A stretch of 33,839 nt of DNA from Neosynechococcus sphagnicola sy1 (GCF_000775285.1 NZ_JJML01000055.1:1-33839), one strand, 5' to 3'; counted from the stretch's first letter, positions 1-10,231 are shown. Program-made: numbers and translations. The notes: generated from the sequence alone by a model not told the origin.

Positions 1-266
1 TACGATTTGGGCCGATGGCGGTTTTGACGGTAATCCATTCCTGATGTGGGTGATGGATGTTTGTCGGTGGATTGTGGAGGTTGTGCTGCGACCAGAGCAA
101 ACCAAAGGGTTCGTATTGCTGAAAAAAACGGTGGGTTGTTGAACGAACATTTGGCTGGCTCATGGGGTACCGTCGATTGGTTCGAGACTATGAGTTATGG
201 CCAGAAACTTCGGAGACATTTATTTACCTGGCCATGATACGAATCATGGTGAGGCAGTTAGCATAA
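1..266 (+). pseudogene. IS5-family transposase, C-terminal fragment, frameshifted
   Basis: The frame starting at base 2 reads TIWADGGFDG through FVLLKK and stops soon after. The frame starting at base 129 continues with [22 protein letters not shown] and ends at the TAA at 264-266. Together they give the usual end of an IS5-type transposase, with the YREK-like region carrying the last catalytic Glu (VVERTFGW). The two halves meet at a run of seven A at 122-128, and removing one A joins them. Some IS5-group elements use programmed frameshifting, so this could be natural. A simple disabling insertion or a base-calling error is equally possible. The gene is partial because its 5' half is outside the window. 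Confidence 0.7.
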
Positions 267-299
267 AATCTGACCCAAAAAAACTTTTAAAACATCCTC
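1..299 (+). mobile_element. 3' end of an IS5-family insertion sequence
   Basis: The window opens inside an insertion sequence. The translated 5' part holds the WADGGF and VVLRPEQTKGFVLL motifs typical of the C-terminal half of IS5-type DDE transposases. After the transposase stop the element ends in CTTTTAAAACATCCTC (284-299), followed by TAA. The same 16 bases close the small MITE near 32.5 kb and are present there as an inverted repeat, which supports reading them as the terminal repeat of this element. The left end lies outside the window. Confidence 0.75.
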
Positions 300-411
300 T
301 AAGCGCTCTGGACAACATAACAAGTTTGGGGTCACAATTGGAAGCTTTCTATGAGATAAAAGCTATTAAAACCAGGCATTTATAGAGTTAATTCTATGTC
401 GGGATCCTCCA

Positions 412-2670
412 TTGAACCCTAATCATCAGCCATCCAAAACTTACCCCTCGCTTGGGGTGGAATCCCTTCAAGGTGTCGTGGAGCGGCTCACCTACCATTC
501 AGAAGCATCGGGGTATACGGTTGCTCGCCTGAAAGCACCCAGAACCAGCGAACTGGTCACCATTGTGGGTAGCTTTGCCAATATTCAGGCAGGCCAAACC
601 CTCCACCTTCAGGGTACCTGGTGCGACCATCCCAAATTCGGAGCGCAGTTTCAGGTAACGCAGTATCGGGAGACCAAGCCCGCCACAATCACTGGAATTG
701 AGAAGTACCTGGGCAGTGGGCTAATTAAAGGGGTCGGCCCGATCACGGCTCAGCGCATTGTCGCTCATTTTGGGCTTGAAACCCTGGAAATTATCGAGCA
801 CCAGATTGAGCGCCTCAGCGAAGTTCCCGGAATTGCCCAAAAGCGTGTCAAGCTGATTCAAACTGCCTGGGTGAGTCAGAAGGCCATTAAAGAGGTAATG
901 CTGTTCCTACAATGTCACGGTGTTTCTACAACCTATGCCGTCAAGATTTACAAACATTACGGGGATGAGGCGATCGCCACTGTTAGCCACAATCCCTATC
1001 AACTGGCGACCGATGTCTATGGGATTGGGTTTGTCACCGCCGATGCGATCGCCCGGAATTTGGGCATTGAGCCGGGGTCTGAGTTTCGCTACCGCTGCGG
1101 CATTCTGCATGTGTTGAGTGAAGCCTCCGAGGAAGGGCACTGTTTTTTGCCCGAAGCCGATTTAGTTGAGCGCGTTGTCAAACGATTGGAGATTGAGGAG
1201 CACCACCCGAATCCAGATCGGGTAGTGAGTTTGATGCACCAGATGGTGCAAGATTGCACATTGGCCAAAACAGAAATTTCCCCGGAGCAACCGGGACAGT
1301 TTGCCTACTATGCCCCATCGTTTTTGGCGGCGGAGCAAAAGCTGGCAGACCGATTGCAAGAACTTCTGAAACACCCCCTCGCCATCGATTTGCTGCGAGT
1401 GCAGCGGTGGATAGATCGGTTTGTGGGCAAGACTGGCATCCATCTGTCTACCCAACAGCGCCATGCAGTTGAAATGGCTGCCCAGCAGCGAATCCTGATT
1501 CTCACAGGTGGCCCTGGCTGCGGCAAAACCTTTACCACCCGCACCATCGTCGCCCTTTGGAAAGCCATGGGGAAATCCATTGCCCTCGCCGCTCCCACCG
1601 GACGAGCCGCGCAGCGGTTGGGTGAGATCACAGGGCAGGAGGCCAAGACGATTCATCGGTTGCTGGAGTTTGAACCTAAGACAATGAAGTTCAAGCGCGA
1701 TCTAGACAATGCCATCCCTGCCGAGGCGATCGTTATTGATGAAGCGTCGATGCTTGATCTGTTTCTAGCCAACTCCCTGATCAAAGCCATCTCCCTTGAT
1801 ACCCAACTGTTACTGGTGGGAGACACCGACCAACTGCCCAGCGTCGGCCCAGGTGCGGTATTGCAAGATTTAATTACTTCCCAGCAAGTGCCCGTGGTGC
1901 GACTGACCCAGGTGTTTCGGCAGGCACAGGCCAGCCAGATTGTCTGCAATGCCCATCGCATTAACCAGGGTAAACTGCCCTATCTGGAAGTTGTTTCCGA
2001 TGTTCCGGAATCTGACTGTTTAGGGTTAGATGCCCCCGAGCCAGAGAACGGTGTCCAGGCAATTCAAGAGTTGATCGGTGGGTTGATTCCTGACCTGGGA
2101 TTTGATGTTGCCAAAGATGTGCAGGTACTCTGTCCCATGACCCGTGGAGAAGTGGGTACCCGCAATCTCAATACGGTCTTGCAAGCCTTGATCAATCCAC
2201 CTAGTAATGAAAAATCTCAGCTAGTGCGGGGGGGGATGACCTTGCGGGTGGGCGATCGCGTCATCCAAAAGGTCAACGATTACAACCGAGAAGTCTTCAA
2301 CGGTGATTTGGGCATCATTGGGGCAATGGATGCAGAAGAACAAACGGTAACGATAGACTTCGGGGAGAGATCGGTGATTTATGACGATGCCGATCTCAAC
2401 GAAATCACGCTGGCTTGGGCGGTGACGGTTCACAAAAGTCAAGGGAGTGAATATCCCGTGGTGATTCTGCCCATCTACATGCAGCATTATTTAATGCTCT
2501 CGCGCAATCTCCTCTATACGGGACTGACACGGGCAAAGCAGTTGGCAATTTTAGTGGGGCCCCAGAAGGCAATATCCCTAGCAGTCCGTCAGGTCAAAGA
2601 CCAACAGCGTTACACCCTCCTGAGCCAACGGTTAAAAATGGCCGGTGCCACCATGGGGTCACATCCTTAA
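412..2670 (+). CDS. recD2: RecD2-type SF1B DNA helicase
   Basis: The product is a 752-residue helicase of the RecD2/TraA family, an ATP-driven 5'-3' DNA helicase used in DNA repair in bacteria that lack or supplement RecBCD. The N-terminal region (about residues 15-90) is the OB-like domain of RecD2, with the ESLQGVVERLTYHSEASGYTVARL pattern. Helix-hairpin-helix segments follow (GLIKGVGPITAQRIVAHFG, then LSEVPGIAQKR). Walker A GGPGCGKT is at about residue 366 and Walker B IDEAS at about 442. The C-terminus carries the UvrD-like motif AVTVHKSQGSEY and YTGLTRAKQ. The length is normal for the family. The start is a TTG with a weak ribosome site, and a downstream GTG is possible. The gene stands alone next to the IS5 remnant. 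Confidence 0.9.
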   Translation: MNPNHQPSKTYPSLGVESLQGVVERLTYHSEASGYTVARLKAPRTSELVTIVGSFANIQAGQTLHLQGTWCDHPKFGAQFQVTQYRETKPATITGIEKYLGSGLIKGVGPITAQRIVAHFGLETLEIIEHQIERLSEVPGIAQKRVKLIQTAWVSQKAIKEVMLFLQCHGVSTTYAVKIYKHYGDEAIATVSHNPYQLATDVYGIGFVTADAIARNLGIEPGSEFRYRCGILHVLSEASEEGHCFLPEADLVERVVKRLEIEEHHPNPDRVVSLMHQMVQDCTLAKTEISPEQPGQFAYYAPSFLAAEQKLADRLQELLKHPLAIDLLRVQRWIDRFVGKTGIHLSTQQRHAVEMAAQQRILILTGGPGCGKTFTTRTIVALWKAMGKSIALAAPTGRAAQRLGEITGQEAKTIHRLLEFEPKTMKFKRDLDNAIPAEAIVIDEASMLDLFLANSLIKAISLDTQLLLVGDTDQLPSVGPGAVLQDLITSQQVPVVRLTQVFRQAQASQIVCNAHRINQGKLPYLEVVSDVPESDCLGLDAPEPENGVQAIQELIGGLIPDLGFDVAKDVQVLCPMTRGEVGTRNLNTVLQALINPPSNEKSQLVRGGMTLRVGDRVIQKVNDYNREVFNGDLGIIGAMDAEEQTVTIDFGERSVIYDDADLNEITLAWAVTVHKSQGSEYPVVILPIYMQHYLMLSRNLLYTGLTRAKQLAILVGPQKAISLAVRQVKDQQRYTLLSQRLKMAGATMGSHP

Positions 2671-3204
2671 TCCCCCCACCGTTTGTCTGCAAATCTTTCT
2701 CAGTTCAAAGGGTTGATCAGATTTCCTCAGTCCATATCTGTTAAATTGCATTTGCGACTGCATCGTTGCTGTTATATTTGGGCAGATAATCCTAATCGAT
2801 CGGATGAAATCCCCAGTGATTTGCAATTTAAGATTTGGCAGGTCATGAAAGAGCGAAATCTAGAAATGTAAGATGCCTATGTATGGCCAAATCTCCATAA
2901 GTTGTTATTCATTCAAACTGCATAAAACTAGTCTTGAACCCCTTGTAGTAAGATGATCGGCTTAGAAAAATGAATGCCGATTAGCTTCGTATAAGAAATG
3001 GCTGAAATGAATTGAGCTACTGGGAAGCTTTCCTGACGAATTAGATTCTGAGAAGCCGCTGAGTTTTAACTGAATATTCATCGGAGATAAACTCAGTAAA
3101 CATCAATATTTCTGTCAGGCAGACTTAAGTATTGAGTTGCATGATACTGGTCATGGCTCTCTAGATAGCAGTGAGCTGGAAACCAAACAAATGGAGTTAA
3201 CCAA
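2671..3204. other. Intergenic region without a convincing gene
   Basis: This 534-base stretch separates recD2 from the small secreted protein. A 62-codon reading frame at 2683-2871 starts with TTG, has no ribosome site and no recognisable motif, so I do not call it. No strong hairpin or RNA gene was seen. The promoter of the following gene should lie at its right end. Confidence 0.5.
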
Positions 3205-3576
3205 ATGAAATTAACTGCTCTGCTGACAGGATTTGCCATCGCTGGCATGGTAACAACAATCAACATCCCCTTGCAAGGGAATAACCCCCTGTTAGCCCCC
3301 GCCTATGCCCAAGCCTCCACGTCTAATCTCACGGTGCAGCAAAAAATTGACACGATCACCAAAAACAAAGGTCAGAAAGGCAGTGGTGATCAGTTACGGA
3401 AATTCTTCCTCGGGGACTTAGAACCCATTGGGATTCAACCAGGTGGGGCTGGAATGGTTGTTAACCTTTACAACAAAGCTAATAATGTTACTTTCTCTTA
3501 CTGTTCAACCTTTGATGTAGTCGTTGCTGTCAAAAAAGGTAAAGTTACACAATTTCCAGCAAATGAAGTGAAATAA
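3205..3576 (+). CDS. Small secreted protein of unknown function
   Basis: The product is 123 residues. The first 35 or so form a Sec-type signal peptide: MK at the start, a hydrophobic core (LTALLTGFAIAGMV) and a likely cleavage site near AYAQA. The mature part of about 85 residues is polar, has a single Cys (SYCSTF) and no family motif I recognise. The start is well supported, because GGAG at 3193-3196 lies eight bases before the ATG. It probably acts in the periplasm or outside the cell. It stands alone, with an imperfect hairpin 45 bases downstream. No function can be assigned. Confidence 0.7.
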   Translation: MKLTALLTGFAIAGMVTTINIPLQGNNPLLAPAYAQASTSNLTVQQKIDTITKNKGQKGSGDQLRKFFLGDLEPIGIQPGGAGMVVNLYNKANNVTFSYCSTFDVVVAVKKGKVTQFPANEVK

Positions 3577-3620
3577 GAAAGTCGGTGGGTGCCATTAAAA
3601 TTAAGACCCTCCACCTCGAG

Positions 3621-3647
3621 CCCCTTCTTCTAATATGGGAGAAGGGG
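3621..3647 (+). terminator. Possible terminator hairpin after the secreted protein
   Basis: CCCCTTCT at 3621-3628 can pair with AGAAGGGG at 3640-3647 across an 11-base loop. It lies downstream of the stop at 3576 and upstream of msrB. No clear T tract follows on the plus strand, so termination activity is uncertain. Confidence 0.3.
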
Positions 3648-3740
3648 AATAGTTTACAATGGTTCAGGGTGAAGGTGATCTTTGACCATCTCGGATGAGA
3701 GGGATTTAGTCTTGACATTTCTTTCTGGGCTTGGTTGTTG

Positions 3741-4235
3741 ATGAAGAAACGGCATTTTGTGCAGGTGGGTGCAGTTATCATAGGCTCGGCAGCCCTATCC
3801 CAATCTTTACCTTGGAGATCTCGTGTTATGGCAGCAACCAACGAAAACTTTGAAATCACTAAAACTGAAGACGCATGGCGCGAAATCCTGACTCCGGAGC
3901 AGTTTCGAGTCTTGCGGCAGCACGGAACTGAACGGGCACATACTAGCCCCCTCGATAAGCAATACGGCAACGGTGTCTATGAGTGTGCGGCTTGTAACTT
4001 AGCCTTGTTCACCTCGGAAACTAAGTTCAACAGCGGTACCGGTTGGCCGAGTTTTTATGCACCAATTACAGGCGCGATCGCGACTTCCATCGACCGATCA
4101 TTTTTTACAACTCGCACTGAAGTGCATTGCCATCGGTGTGGTGGGCATTTAGGGCATGTGTTCGATGATGGCCCAGCCCCGACGGGTAAACGCTACTGTA
4201 TGAATGGGGTTGCCCTAAAATTCATCCCTGCATAG
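3741..4235 (+). CDS. msrB: Peptide-methionine (R)-S-oxide reductase, exported
   Basis: MsrB reduces the R form of methionine sulfoxide in oxidised proteins. The 164-residue product has the family pattern: an early LTPEQFRVLRQHGTERA segment, zinc-binding pairs CAAC and CHRC, the GTGWPSF block, GGHLGHVFDDGP, and the catalytic Cys in RYCMNGVALKF near the end. The first 30 or so residues (KKRHFVQVGAVIIGSAALSQSL) form an export signal with a Lys-Arg pair, Sec or possibly Tat type, so the enzyme probably works in the periplasm or thylakoid lumen. Two in-frame TTG codons precede the ATG at 3741. I chose the ATG because it gives the cleanest signal peptide. Upstream is the small secreted protein, and downstream genes run convergently. 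Confidence 0.9.
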   Translation: MKKRHFVQVGAVIIGSAALSQSLPWRSRVMAATNENFEITKTEDAWREILTPEQFRVLRQHGTERAHTSPLDKQYGNGVYECAACNLALFTSETKFNSGTGWPSFYAPITGAIATSIDRSFFTTRTEVHCHRCGGHLGHVFDDGPAPTGKRYCMNGVALKFIPA

Positions 4236-4405
4236 GGTGATCTAAACTATTGCACCTCTGCATCTTTCAATTGACAGCCAGAGAGCAACTGATTCAAGAA
4301 ACTGAGCAGGTTTCAAATTCTCTAGTGATGGAAGTGATAGGCTGCTTACGATTCATTGAAGGCCAGCGGGGTTGATGACAGTCTCGCTGACTTTAGTCAA
4401 AGGGA

Positions 4406-5128
4406 TTAAGGCACCGCGATCGTGTCAGAGGTTTGACTCTTGAGATAGTACCTGGCTTCTGGACCTGTGTTGGCAATGAGATCCAGAACGGAAACTGTGC
4501 CAACAAAGTCACCCCAAGGTTGGGGATAGGGCGGGTAGTCATAGGTTTTATATTCCAGCCGAATCTGCGCTTGGCGAAATAAACTTTCATCTAGATAGTC
4601 TCGGGCTGAGGGGCCTGAGAGGTAGGTGGTTGCCCCTACATGGTTTAACAACTGCATCAGGCGATCGCAGCGATGACCGGACAGGTTCAAGTCACGGGAT
4701 CGGATCAGCGGTGTGTTGATGTTTAAATAACGACAAATTACCTGGATCAGTCGCACATTCAGCTGACTAATAGTGGTGTCGGCTGCTGCAACTCCAGCTT
4801 CCCAAAGGGTGATCGCTTCGGAAAAGAAGGGGGTCGTGCCCAGGGCTTCCCGGAGCAAACCGCGATGGCTCTCCTGCCAAGCCTTGCGTGAAGCATCGAT
4901 GGGGACTTGATCGATGGCTAATCCTGACTTGTAGCGGACGGGCACCGTTAACCATCGCAGCCCAGAGGGCAACTTCACCTGATTGCGATTCCGCCAACTG
5001 CCTTTGGAATACTGCACATCATCATAAATAACGAACACATCAACGCTGTCAATCAAATCAAAATAGCCCCGCCAGGGAATATAACTGGATTGGATCACCC
5101 CCACCCGCCGACCAGAGTTGTTACTCAC
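4406..5128 (-). CDS. WbqC family protein
   Basis: The 240-residue product opens with VGVIQSSYIPWRGYFDLI and has DDVQYSKGSWRNRNQVK shortly after. Both are hallmarks of the WbqC family, proteins found in O-antigen and other surface-glycan clusters whose exact reaction is not settled. The conserved GPSARDYLDE segment and a YPPYPQPWGDFVGTVSVLDLI C-terminus are present. The start overlaps the end of the radical SAM gene by eight bases, so the two are probably translated together. It is the last gene of a minus-strand operon (degT, GT2, radical SAM, this gene), which points to synthesis of a modified sugar or surface polymer. The specific role is inference. Confidence 0.85.
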   Translation of the reverse strand: MSNNSGRRVGVIQSSYIPWRGYFDLIDSVDVFVIYDDVQYSKGSWRNRNQVKLPSGLRWLTVPVRYKSGLAIDQVPIDASRKAWQESHRGLLREALGTTPFFSEAITLWEAGVAAADTTISQLNVRLIQVICRYLNINTPLIRSRDLNLSGHRCDRLMQLLNHVGATTYLSGPSARDYLDESLFRQAQIRLEYKTYDYPPYPQPWGDFVGTVSVLDLIANTGPEARYYLKSQTSDTIAVP

Positions 5129-6125
5129 GGTCTTTAAACTCCTCGATCATGTCTGCATAGCTACGGCCAACTCCCGGCCACCGCGTTCCTTGCCAATCAG
5201 GGCATTGACCACAGAACTGATGCTGGGCAAAGTTGTTACACAGATGCGCTTCTCGGAGATTTTGATAGAACTGACTTTGCCAGGTTTCGTGGATAGTTGT
5301 GGTGCGATAGTCGGCAACCACGGAACCATGCACCCAATCTTGGGGACAGAATGCCAACTCTCCCCCTGGTGTCAGAGTGATGCGTTCCCAGGGATAGAGA
5401 CAGGGATAGCGGGCGGTTGGCTCGGCTTGCTGGCGCAAGGTGTCAGCGGTTTGTTGTAACGCCCCTGCGGAGGAATGCAAGCGCCGCATCACCACATAGT
5501 TGGCGCCATTGTCCCGCCAAAACTGTTCAAATTCCTGGGTTTCGTGAAAATTGAGCGGTTGCTCAACATAACTCACCACAATTTTGGGTGGGTTCTCAAC
5601 TTGGGCCGCCATTTGGATCAGTTTTAAAACGTTGGGTCGGGTAATATTGAGATTACCATTTACTCGAATTTTGGCGTAGGTTTCGGGGGTGTGGGCATCC
5701 ACACTAATATCAATCACATTCACCCCAGAAGCTAATAGTTTCTCGATCCGCTTCTCATCCATCAAAGTGCCATTGGTGGTCAGGGTCACTGTTACCCCAG
5801 AATAGCAACTAGCATAGTTCAACATTTCAAAAATGTAGCGATTGGTCAGAGGTTCTCCTTCACTGGTGTAACGAATATACTGGGTAATTCCCTTTCCATG
5901 TTGTTGCACCTCTGCCACCATCTTGGCATTCAGATCTGGCCCCAAAAGTCGCGCCTCATAATGTTCCGATGCTTTAAAGCTGGGGTGAGGACAATGAATG
6001 CAAGCCAGGTTGCAAATCTCCGTGGCATCAACAATAATTTGCGACGGAAATTCCGCTCTCAGGCGATCGTAAAAACCATATTCTTGCGTTGCGAGATCGC
6101 GGGTCTCCAAACTCTTAGAACTCAT
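5121..6125 (-). CDS. Radical SAM protein with SPASM-like C-terminus
   Basis: The 334-residue product carries the radical SAM cluster motif CNLACIHC (CxxxCxxC) at about residues 38-45, which binds the [4Fe-4S] cluster that cleaves S-adenosylmethionine. The GEPL segment and the ISVDAHTPETYAKIR segment fit the TIM-barrel fold. Near the C-terminus several Cys (CLYPWERITLTPGGELAFCPQDW, then CNNF, CGQCPDW) resemble the SPASM domain that holds auxiliary clusters. The substrate is unknown. The ATG overlaps the TGA of the corrected glycosyltransferase gene (ATGA), and the 3' end overlaps the wbqC-family gene, so it lies within one tightly packed operon. It could modify a sugar or polymer precursor, but that is only inferred from its neighbours. 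Confidence 0.85.
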   Translation of the reverse strand: MSSKSLETRDLATQEYGFYDRLRAEFPSQIIVDATEICNLACIHCPHPSFKASEHYEARLLGPDLNAKMVAEVQQHGKGITQYIRYTSEGEPLTNRYIFEMLNYASCYSGVTVTLTTNGTLMDEKRIEKLLASGVNVIDISVDAHTPETYAKIRVNGNLNITRPNVLKLIQMAAQVENPPKIVVSYVEQPLNFHETQEFEQFWRDNGANYVVMRRLHSSAGALQQTADTLRQQAEPTARYPCLYPWERITLTPGGELAFCPQDWVHGSVVADYRTTTIHETWQSQFYQNLREAHLCNNFAQHQFCGQCPDWQGTRWPGVGRSYADMIEEFKDRE

Positions 6126-7082
6126 GGATTGGATGCTCCTTGGGTGTGAATTTTGCGAATCACATAGGGGTCAGAAAAAACATTTTGTTTATAGAGGCGA
6201 ACCAAAAAAAACATGGTTAACGACCAAAGCATGAAGTTAAAACCCACAATAAAAATCAAAAAGGGAAGGAGAATGATTTCTAGCAGACTTAGAGAATAGC
6301 CTGATATTAGATTGAAAATTATGAGTAAAATTCCCAAAATTATCCCTGCCAGAATAATCAGGCAACCGAGAAAAAAACGGAATCTGAAAATGATCATCAC
6401 TATAGCCAATATAGAAGTAAAGATAAAGCTTCAGGCGCATCCATAAATTCCAGTGAGAACGACCACTGGGGCGCTGCTTATGTAAGACTTTCACTTCGAC
6501 AAAGGTTGGATGCAGGGACAGGGCGATGGGGTAGACATCACTGAAATAGTGCCGAAGTGCTAAAATTCGATCCACCAGAGGCCGAGAAAATGCTTTAACA
6601 GAGCCGAAGTCTTGCAGATTTACTGCTAAGATTTTACGGATAATCAGATTGCCCAGTTTGGAAGCCAAAATATCGCACCAATTATCCCGGCGATGGGTGC
6701 GAATGCCAGAAGCCATTTCATACTGATGACCCATGGCTTGTACCAACTGTAAAATCACCTCGGGTGGGTATTGGTAATCGCCATCAATCGTCACCACGTA
6801 ATCACCTTTGGCAACGGATAGCCCTGCGAATAAGGCTCGCTGTTGCCCATAGTTGCGACAGAGTTCAATAAAGGTGACTCGCTGATCTTCTTTGGCTAGT
6901 TGAGACAGCGTATGAGGCGATGGATCAACACTGCCATCGTCTACATAGATCAACTCAAAACCATAGTCTAATTGTGATCCCAGAGTTTGAACGATCGCAT
7001 CATAAAATGGCCGAATGATGGGTTCATCATTATAACTGGGAATAACGACACTAATCAGGGGCTGAGAACGGCTCATAATCAC
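6122..7082 (-). CDS. Membrane-anchored GT2 glycosyltransferase, frameshifted
   Basis: This is a family 2 glycosyltransferase of the DPM1/GtrB type, which moves a sugar from a nucleotide donor to a lipid carrier. The N-terminal catalytic domain shows ISVVIPSYND, IYVDDGSVDPS and TIDGDYQYPPE (the DxD-like region), and NYGQQRALFAGL. The usual two C-terminal membrane helices are present, but in another frame: the catalytic frame runs on out of register after YSDDHFQIPFF, while FLGCLIILAGIILGILLIIF lies one frame away. Removing one base from the run of seven A at 6371-6377 joins them into about 319 residues. The joined gene ends in an ATGA overlap with the radical SAM gene, which supports that reading. 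The start is GTG 7082 or ATG 7076. Confidence 0.8.
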
Positions 7083-7097
7083 TCGAAAATTAAATCA

Positions 7098-8248
7098 TTA
7101 TGTATCTAAAAAATCGACTTTAAAGAAATCAAAAATATGTTTAGCAATATAGCCTTGCTCAGCCAAGCTCAGGGAATTAAAAAAGGCAGTCGAATAATGG
7201 TATTGGCGATCGCCTCTGTTATTGGTAATCTGATCTCAATTCCCAATGCCTGGGCGTACTGGGATAAATGTAGAGGCACATAATGAAAAACCGCAATGAT
7301 CCCCTGATGCCTTAAATAGGCTATCAAGTCAGTGCGAATCTTGAGATCCTGAACAATCAGGTAAAACATATGATAATTAATCTTGACATCTTCAGGAATC
7401 TGGGGGAGTTTCACTAAGCCTCGGTCAGCGAGGGGTTGGAGCAATCGAAGATACTCCTGATAAATTTTCTGCCGTTTGCCAATGATCTGGTCTCGTGCCT
7501 GAAATTGCCCATAGAGAAAAGCACCGATCAGATCGCTGGGTAAAAACGAGGAGCCAAGATCAACCCAGGTATACTTATCAACTTCACCCTTAAAGAAAGC
7601 CGAACGGTTGGTTCCCTTCTCCCGATAGATTTCAGCGATTTCAATATCTGCTTCTCGATTAATGGCGATCGCCCCCCCTTCCCCGCAAATAAAGGTCTTG
7701 GTTTCATGGAAACTGTAACATCCCAGGTCTCCCAGGGTTCCCAGGTACTGGCCTTTGTAGGAAGCCAAAAAACCGTGGGCTGCATCTTCCACGACGCGGA
7801 TTTGGTGGGCTTGGGCGATCGCATTAATCACAGGCATCTCACAAGCAACACCCGCATAGTGAACAGGCACAATAGCCTTGGTGTTGTCTGTAATCGATGC
7901 GGATAGCTGTGTCTCATCGAGATTCAGGGTGTCTGGACGAATATCAATAAACACAGGACGAGCACCCCGAAGACAAAACGCATTGGCGGTAGACACAAAG
8001 GTATAGGAAGGTAGGATTACCTCATCCCCAGGCTGGATATCACACAATAGCGCCGCCAGTTCTAAGGCATCGGTGCCTGATGTTGTGAGCAGAACTGCTT
8101 TGGCTCCGAGGGTTTTGGCAATTTCTAAGTGGCACCGTTGATTAAACTTCCCATCCCCCGCAATTTTCCCAGCTTGAATGGACTCGAGAATATTGGCAAT
8201 TTCATCTCCTTCTAAACAAGGCTTATTAAAGGGAATCTGATGGTTCAT
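7098..8248 (-). CDS. DegT/DnrJ/EryC1/StrS-family sugar aminotransferase, frameshifted near its end
   Basis: The protein resembles the PLP-dependent sugar transaminases of the DegT family, closest in style to dTDP-4-keto-6-deoxyhexose transaminase (RffA/WecE). It shows IPFNKPCLEGDE at the start, TTSGTDALELAALL, VILPSYTFVSTANAF, and the PLP region VEDAAHG. The catalytic Lys is in SFHETKTFICGEGGA. In the main frame it stops after IRLPFLIP at 7169. One extra base in the run of six A at 7179-7184 would instead give RLPFFNSLSLAEQGYIAKHIF and a stop at 7098, for about 383 residues, and this matches the usual C-terminus of the family. It is the first gene of the glycan operon, 15 bases before the GT2 gene. 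It would supply an aminated sugar nucleotide. Confidence 0.85.
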
Positions 8249-8508
8249 AACGGAGTGTTTGCATCAGTGGCTGACTTCTTCGGTGACTGCATTGTTGCAT
8301 CTTCTGTATCCTTTGCTGGATGGGCTGTGCCACTGTAGAGTGCTGAAGCCGATTAAGCCCCCCCTCCGCCAGAAAATACCCGCTTTTACCCGGAGGGCTA
8401 ACCAGGATAATTGGAACCATCTCTGGGACAGGTGCAGCAAGTAATATGTTCAGAGGCAGCAACGATAGATCCGCCTCAGAAGCGTCAATTGTCAGGGAGC
8501 CAAAGCAC

Positions 8509-10231
8509 ATGATCCGCAAGTGGTACCGAGTCCTAGTAACAGGTGTTCTCGTCATCCTGGTTGTTACCGTTACCACGTTGGCTGCTGTTTCCCAAGCTCC
8601 CCCCACTCCATCGACAGGTGCAACGATCACCCTGGGTAACCAGACTTTATTTACAATTCGAGACGGATTTCGCAGTGCCTCAACGGCCCAGCGAGCCCAC
8701 CGGATTTCCCACCGGATTGAACTCTTTGCCAACGATACCGCCATTCCCTTAGATGCTATTGGTGCCAGTGAGGGGGAGGGGGGTAACCTCTATTTATGCA
8801 GAGGATATGGTACTGCTCACGGTCTCAGAAACAGACGTGAAGATCTCGGGCAAATCTCGTCAAGCCCTTGTCCAGGAATACATGGAGACGATCCGGCAAG
8901 CGGTGGGCCATTATCGACAGGATCGCAGTTTAAGTTCCCTGATCCGTGGGGGACTGATTGACCTGCTAAGTACGATTGCCCTGATTGTTACATTTATTAT
9001 CTTCAATAACATCTTTCCGCGTTTTTATCGGTGGTTGGACGAGCAGCGGAACCGTCGCATTCCCAGTATTGGGATTCAAAACTTTGAGTTACTCTCCTCG
9101 GATCAGCTCTCCGACTTGCTCTTAACCCTGACAAGCCTATTGCGGTTAGGGCTGGTTTTGAGCTTGCTCTATGCGTATCTCTCCTTTAGCTTCAGTCTCT
9201 TTCCTGCCACCCAACATTTAGGCAACACACTCTTTGGCTATGTGCAGACCCTCTCTAAAACCATCTGGAATACCTTTGTCAGCTATCTACCAAATCTCTT
9301 TACCTTGGCTCTGATCATTGCCCTGACCTACTATTTCATTCGGTTTTTAAAGCTGATTTTTGCCGGGATTAGTCGGCGTGCAGTTTCCATCCAGGGGTTT
9401 TATCCCGAATGGGCAGAGCCTACCTTTCGACTCCTCACCTATCTCACTATTGCCCTCGGTGCAGCCCTGGCCTTTCCCTATTTGCCGGGGTCTGAGTCCC
9501 CTGCTTTTCGAGGGATTTCAGTGTTCTTGGGGGTCTTGTTTTCCCTGGGTGCCACGGGGGCTGTTGCCAACATTGTCGCGGGGATTATCCTCATCTATAC
9601 GCGAGCCTTTCAGGTGGGCGATCGCGTCAAGGTGGCGGATGTTTTAGGCGATGTGGAGGAAAAATTGCTCCTAGTGACGCGGCTACGAACCCTCAATAAT
9701 GTGCTAGTGACCGTGCCCAATTCTGTTTTACTCAGCAGCAACATTATTAATTTCAGTGCCTTGATCCGGGATGCCAACACACCTCTGATCCTGCATACCA
9801 CGGTTACCCTTGGCTACGATGCACCCTGGCGGCAAATACATCAAACTTTGATTGCCGCGGCCCTCGCCACTCCGGATATATTGCCGGAACCTCCCCCCTT
9901 TGTTTTGCAAACGGCCCTCAATGATTTTTACGTCAGCTATGAGTTGAAAGCCTATACCCTGGAACCTGAGAAGATGGCTCAAATCTATTCCAGCCTGCAT
10001 CAAAATATTCAGGATCAGTGTAATGCCGTCGGCATTGAGATTTGCTCCCCCCATTATGCGGCGGTGCGGGATGGCAACCAAACGACGATACCAGCCAATT
10101 ATCAGGGGAAGGACTACACAGCCCCTGGCTTTCGCTTACATCCCCTGGCCTCCTTATTTAACCCTGCCTTCAAACCAGCGGATTCTGGGGACACGGCTAC
10201 TTCAAGCCCAGACCCAGGAGACGCCTATTGA
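8509..10231 (+). CDS. MscS-type mechanosensitive ion channel, frameshifted
   Basis: The product resembles large cyanobacterial MscS-family channels, which open under membrane tension to release solutes. It begins with a signal peptide (MIRKWYRVLVTGVLVILVV) and a periplasmic domain, followed by four or five membrane segments. The pore helix and beta domain are visible: FLGVLFSLGATGAVANIVAGIILIYTRAFQVGDRVKVADVLGDVEE, then VPNSVLLSSNIINFS. The frame is broken near residue 90. The first part reads to IGASEGEGG, and the second starts in another frame at VTSIYAEDMVLLTVS. Dropping one G from the runs at 8772-8783 joins them into about 573 residues. The ATG at 8509 is preceded by AGGGAG at nine bases. 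The end overlaps the convergent methyltransferase gene by seven bases. Confidence 0.82.

Noticed and set aside
2683-2871. 62-codon plus-strand reading frame after recD2
   Set aside because: It starts with TTG, has no ribosome site, and shows no motif or protein-like pattern.
8226-8744. 172-codon minus-strand reading frame opposite the start of the MscS gene
   Set aside because: It lies largely antisense to a clear signal peptide and periplasmic domain; its left part is somewhat protein-like but matches nothing I recognise.
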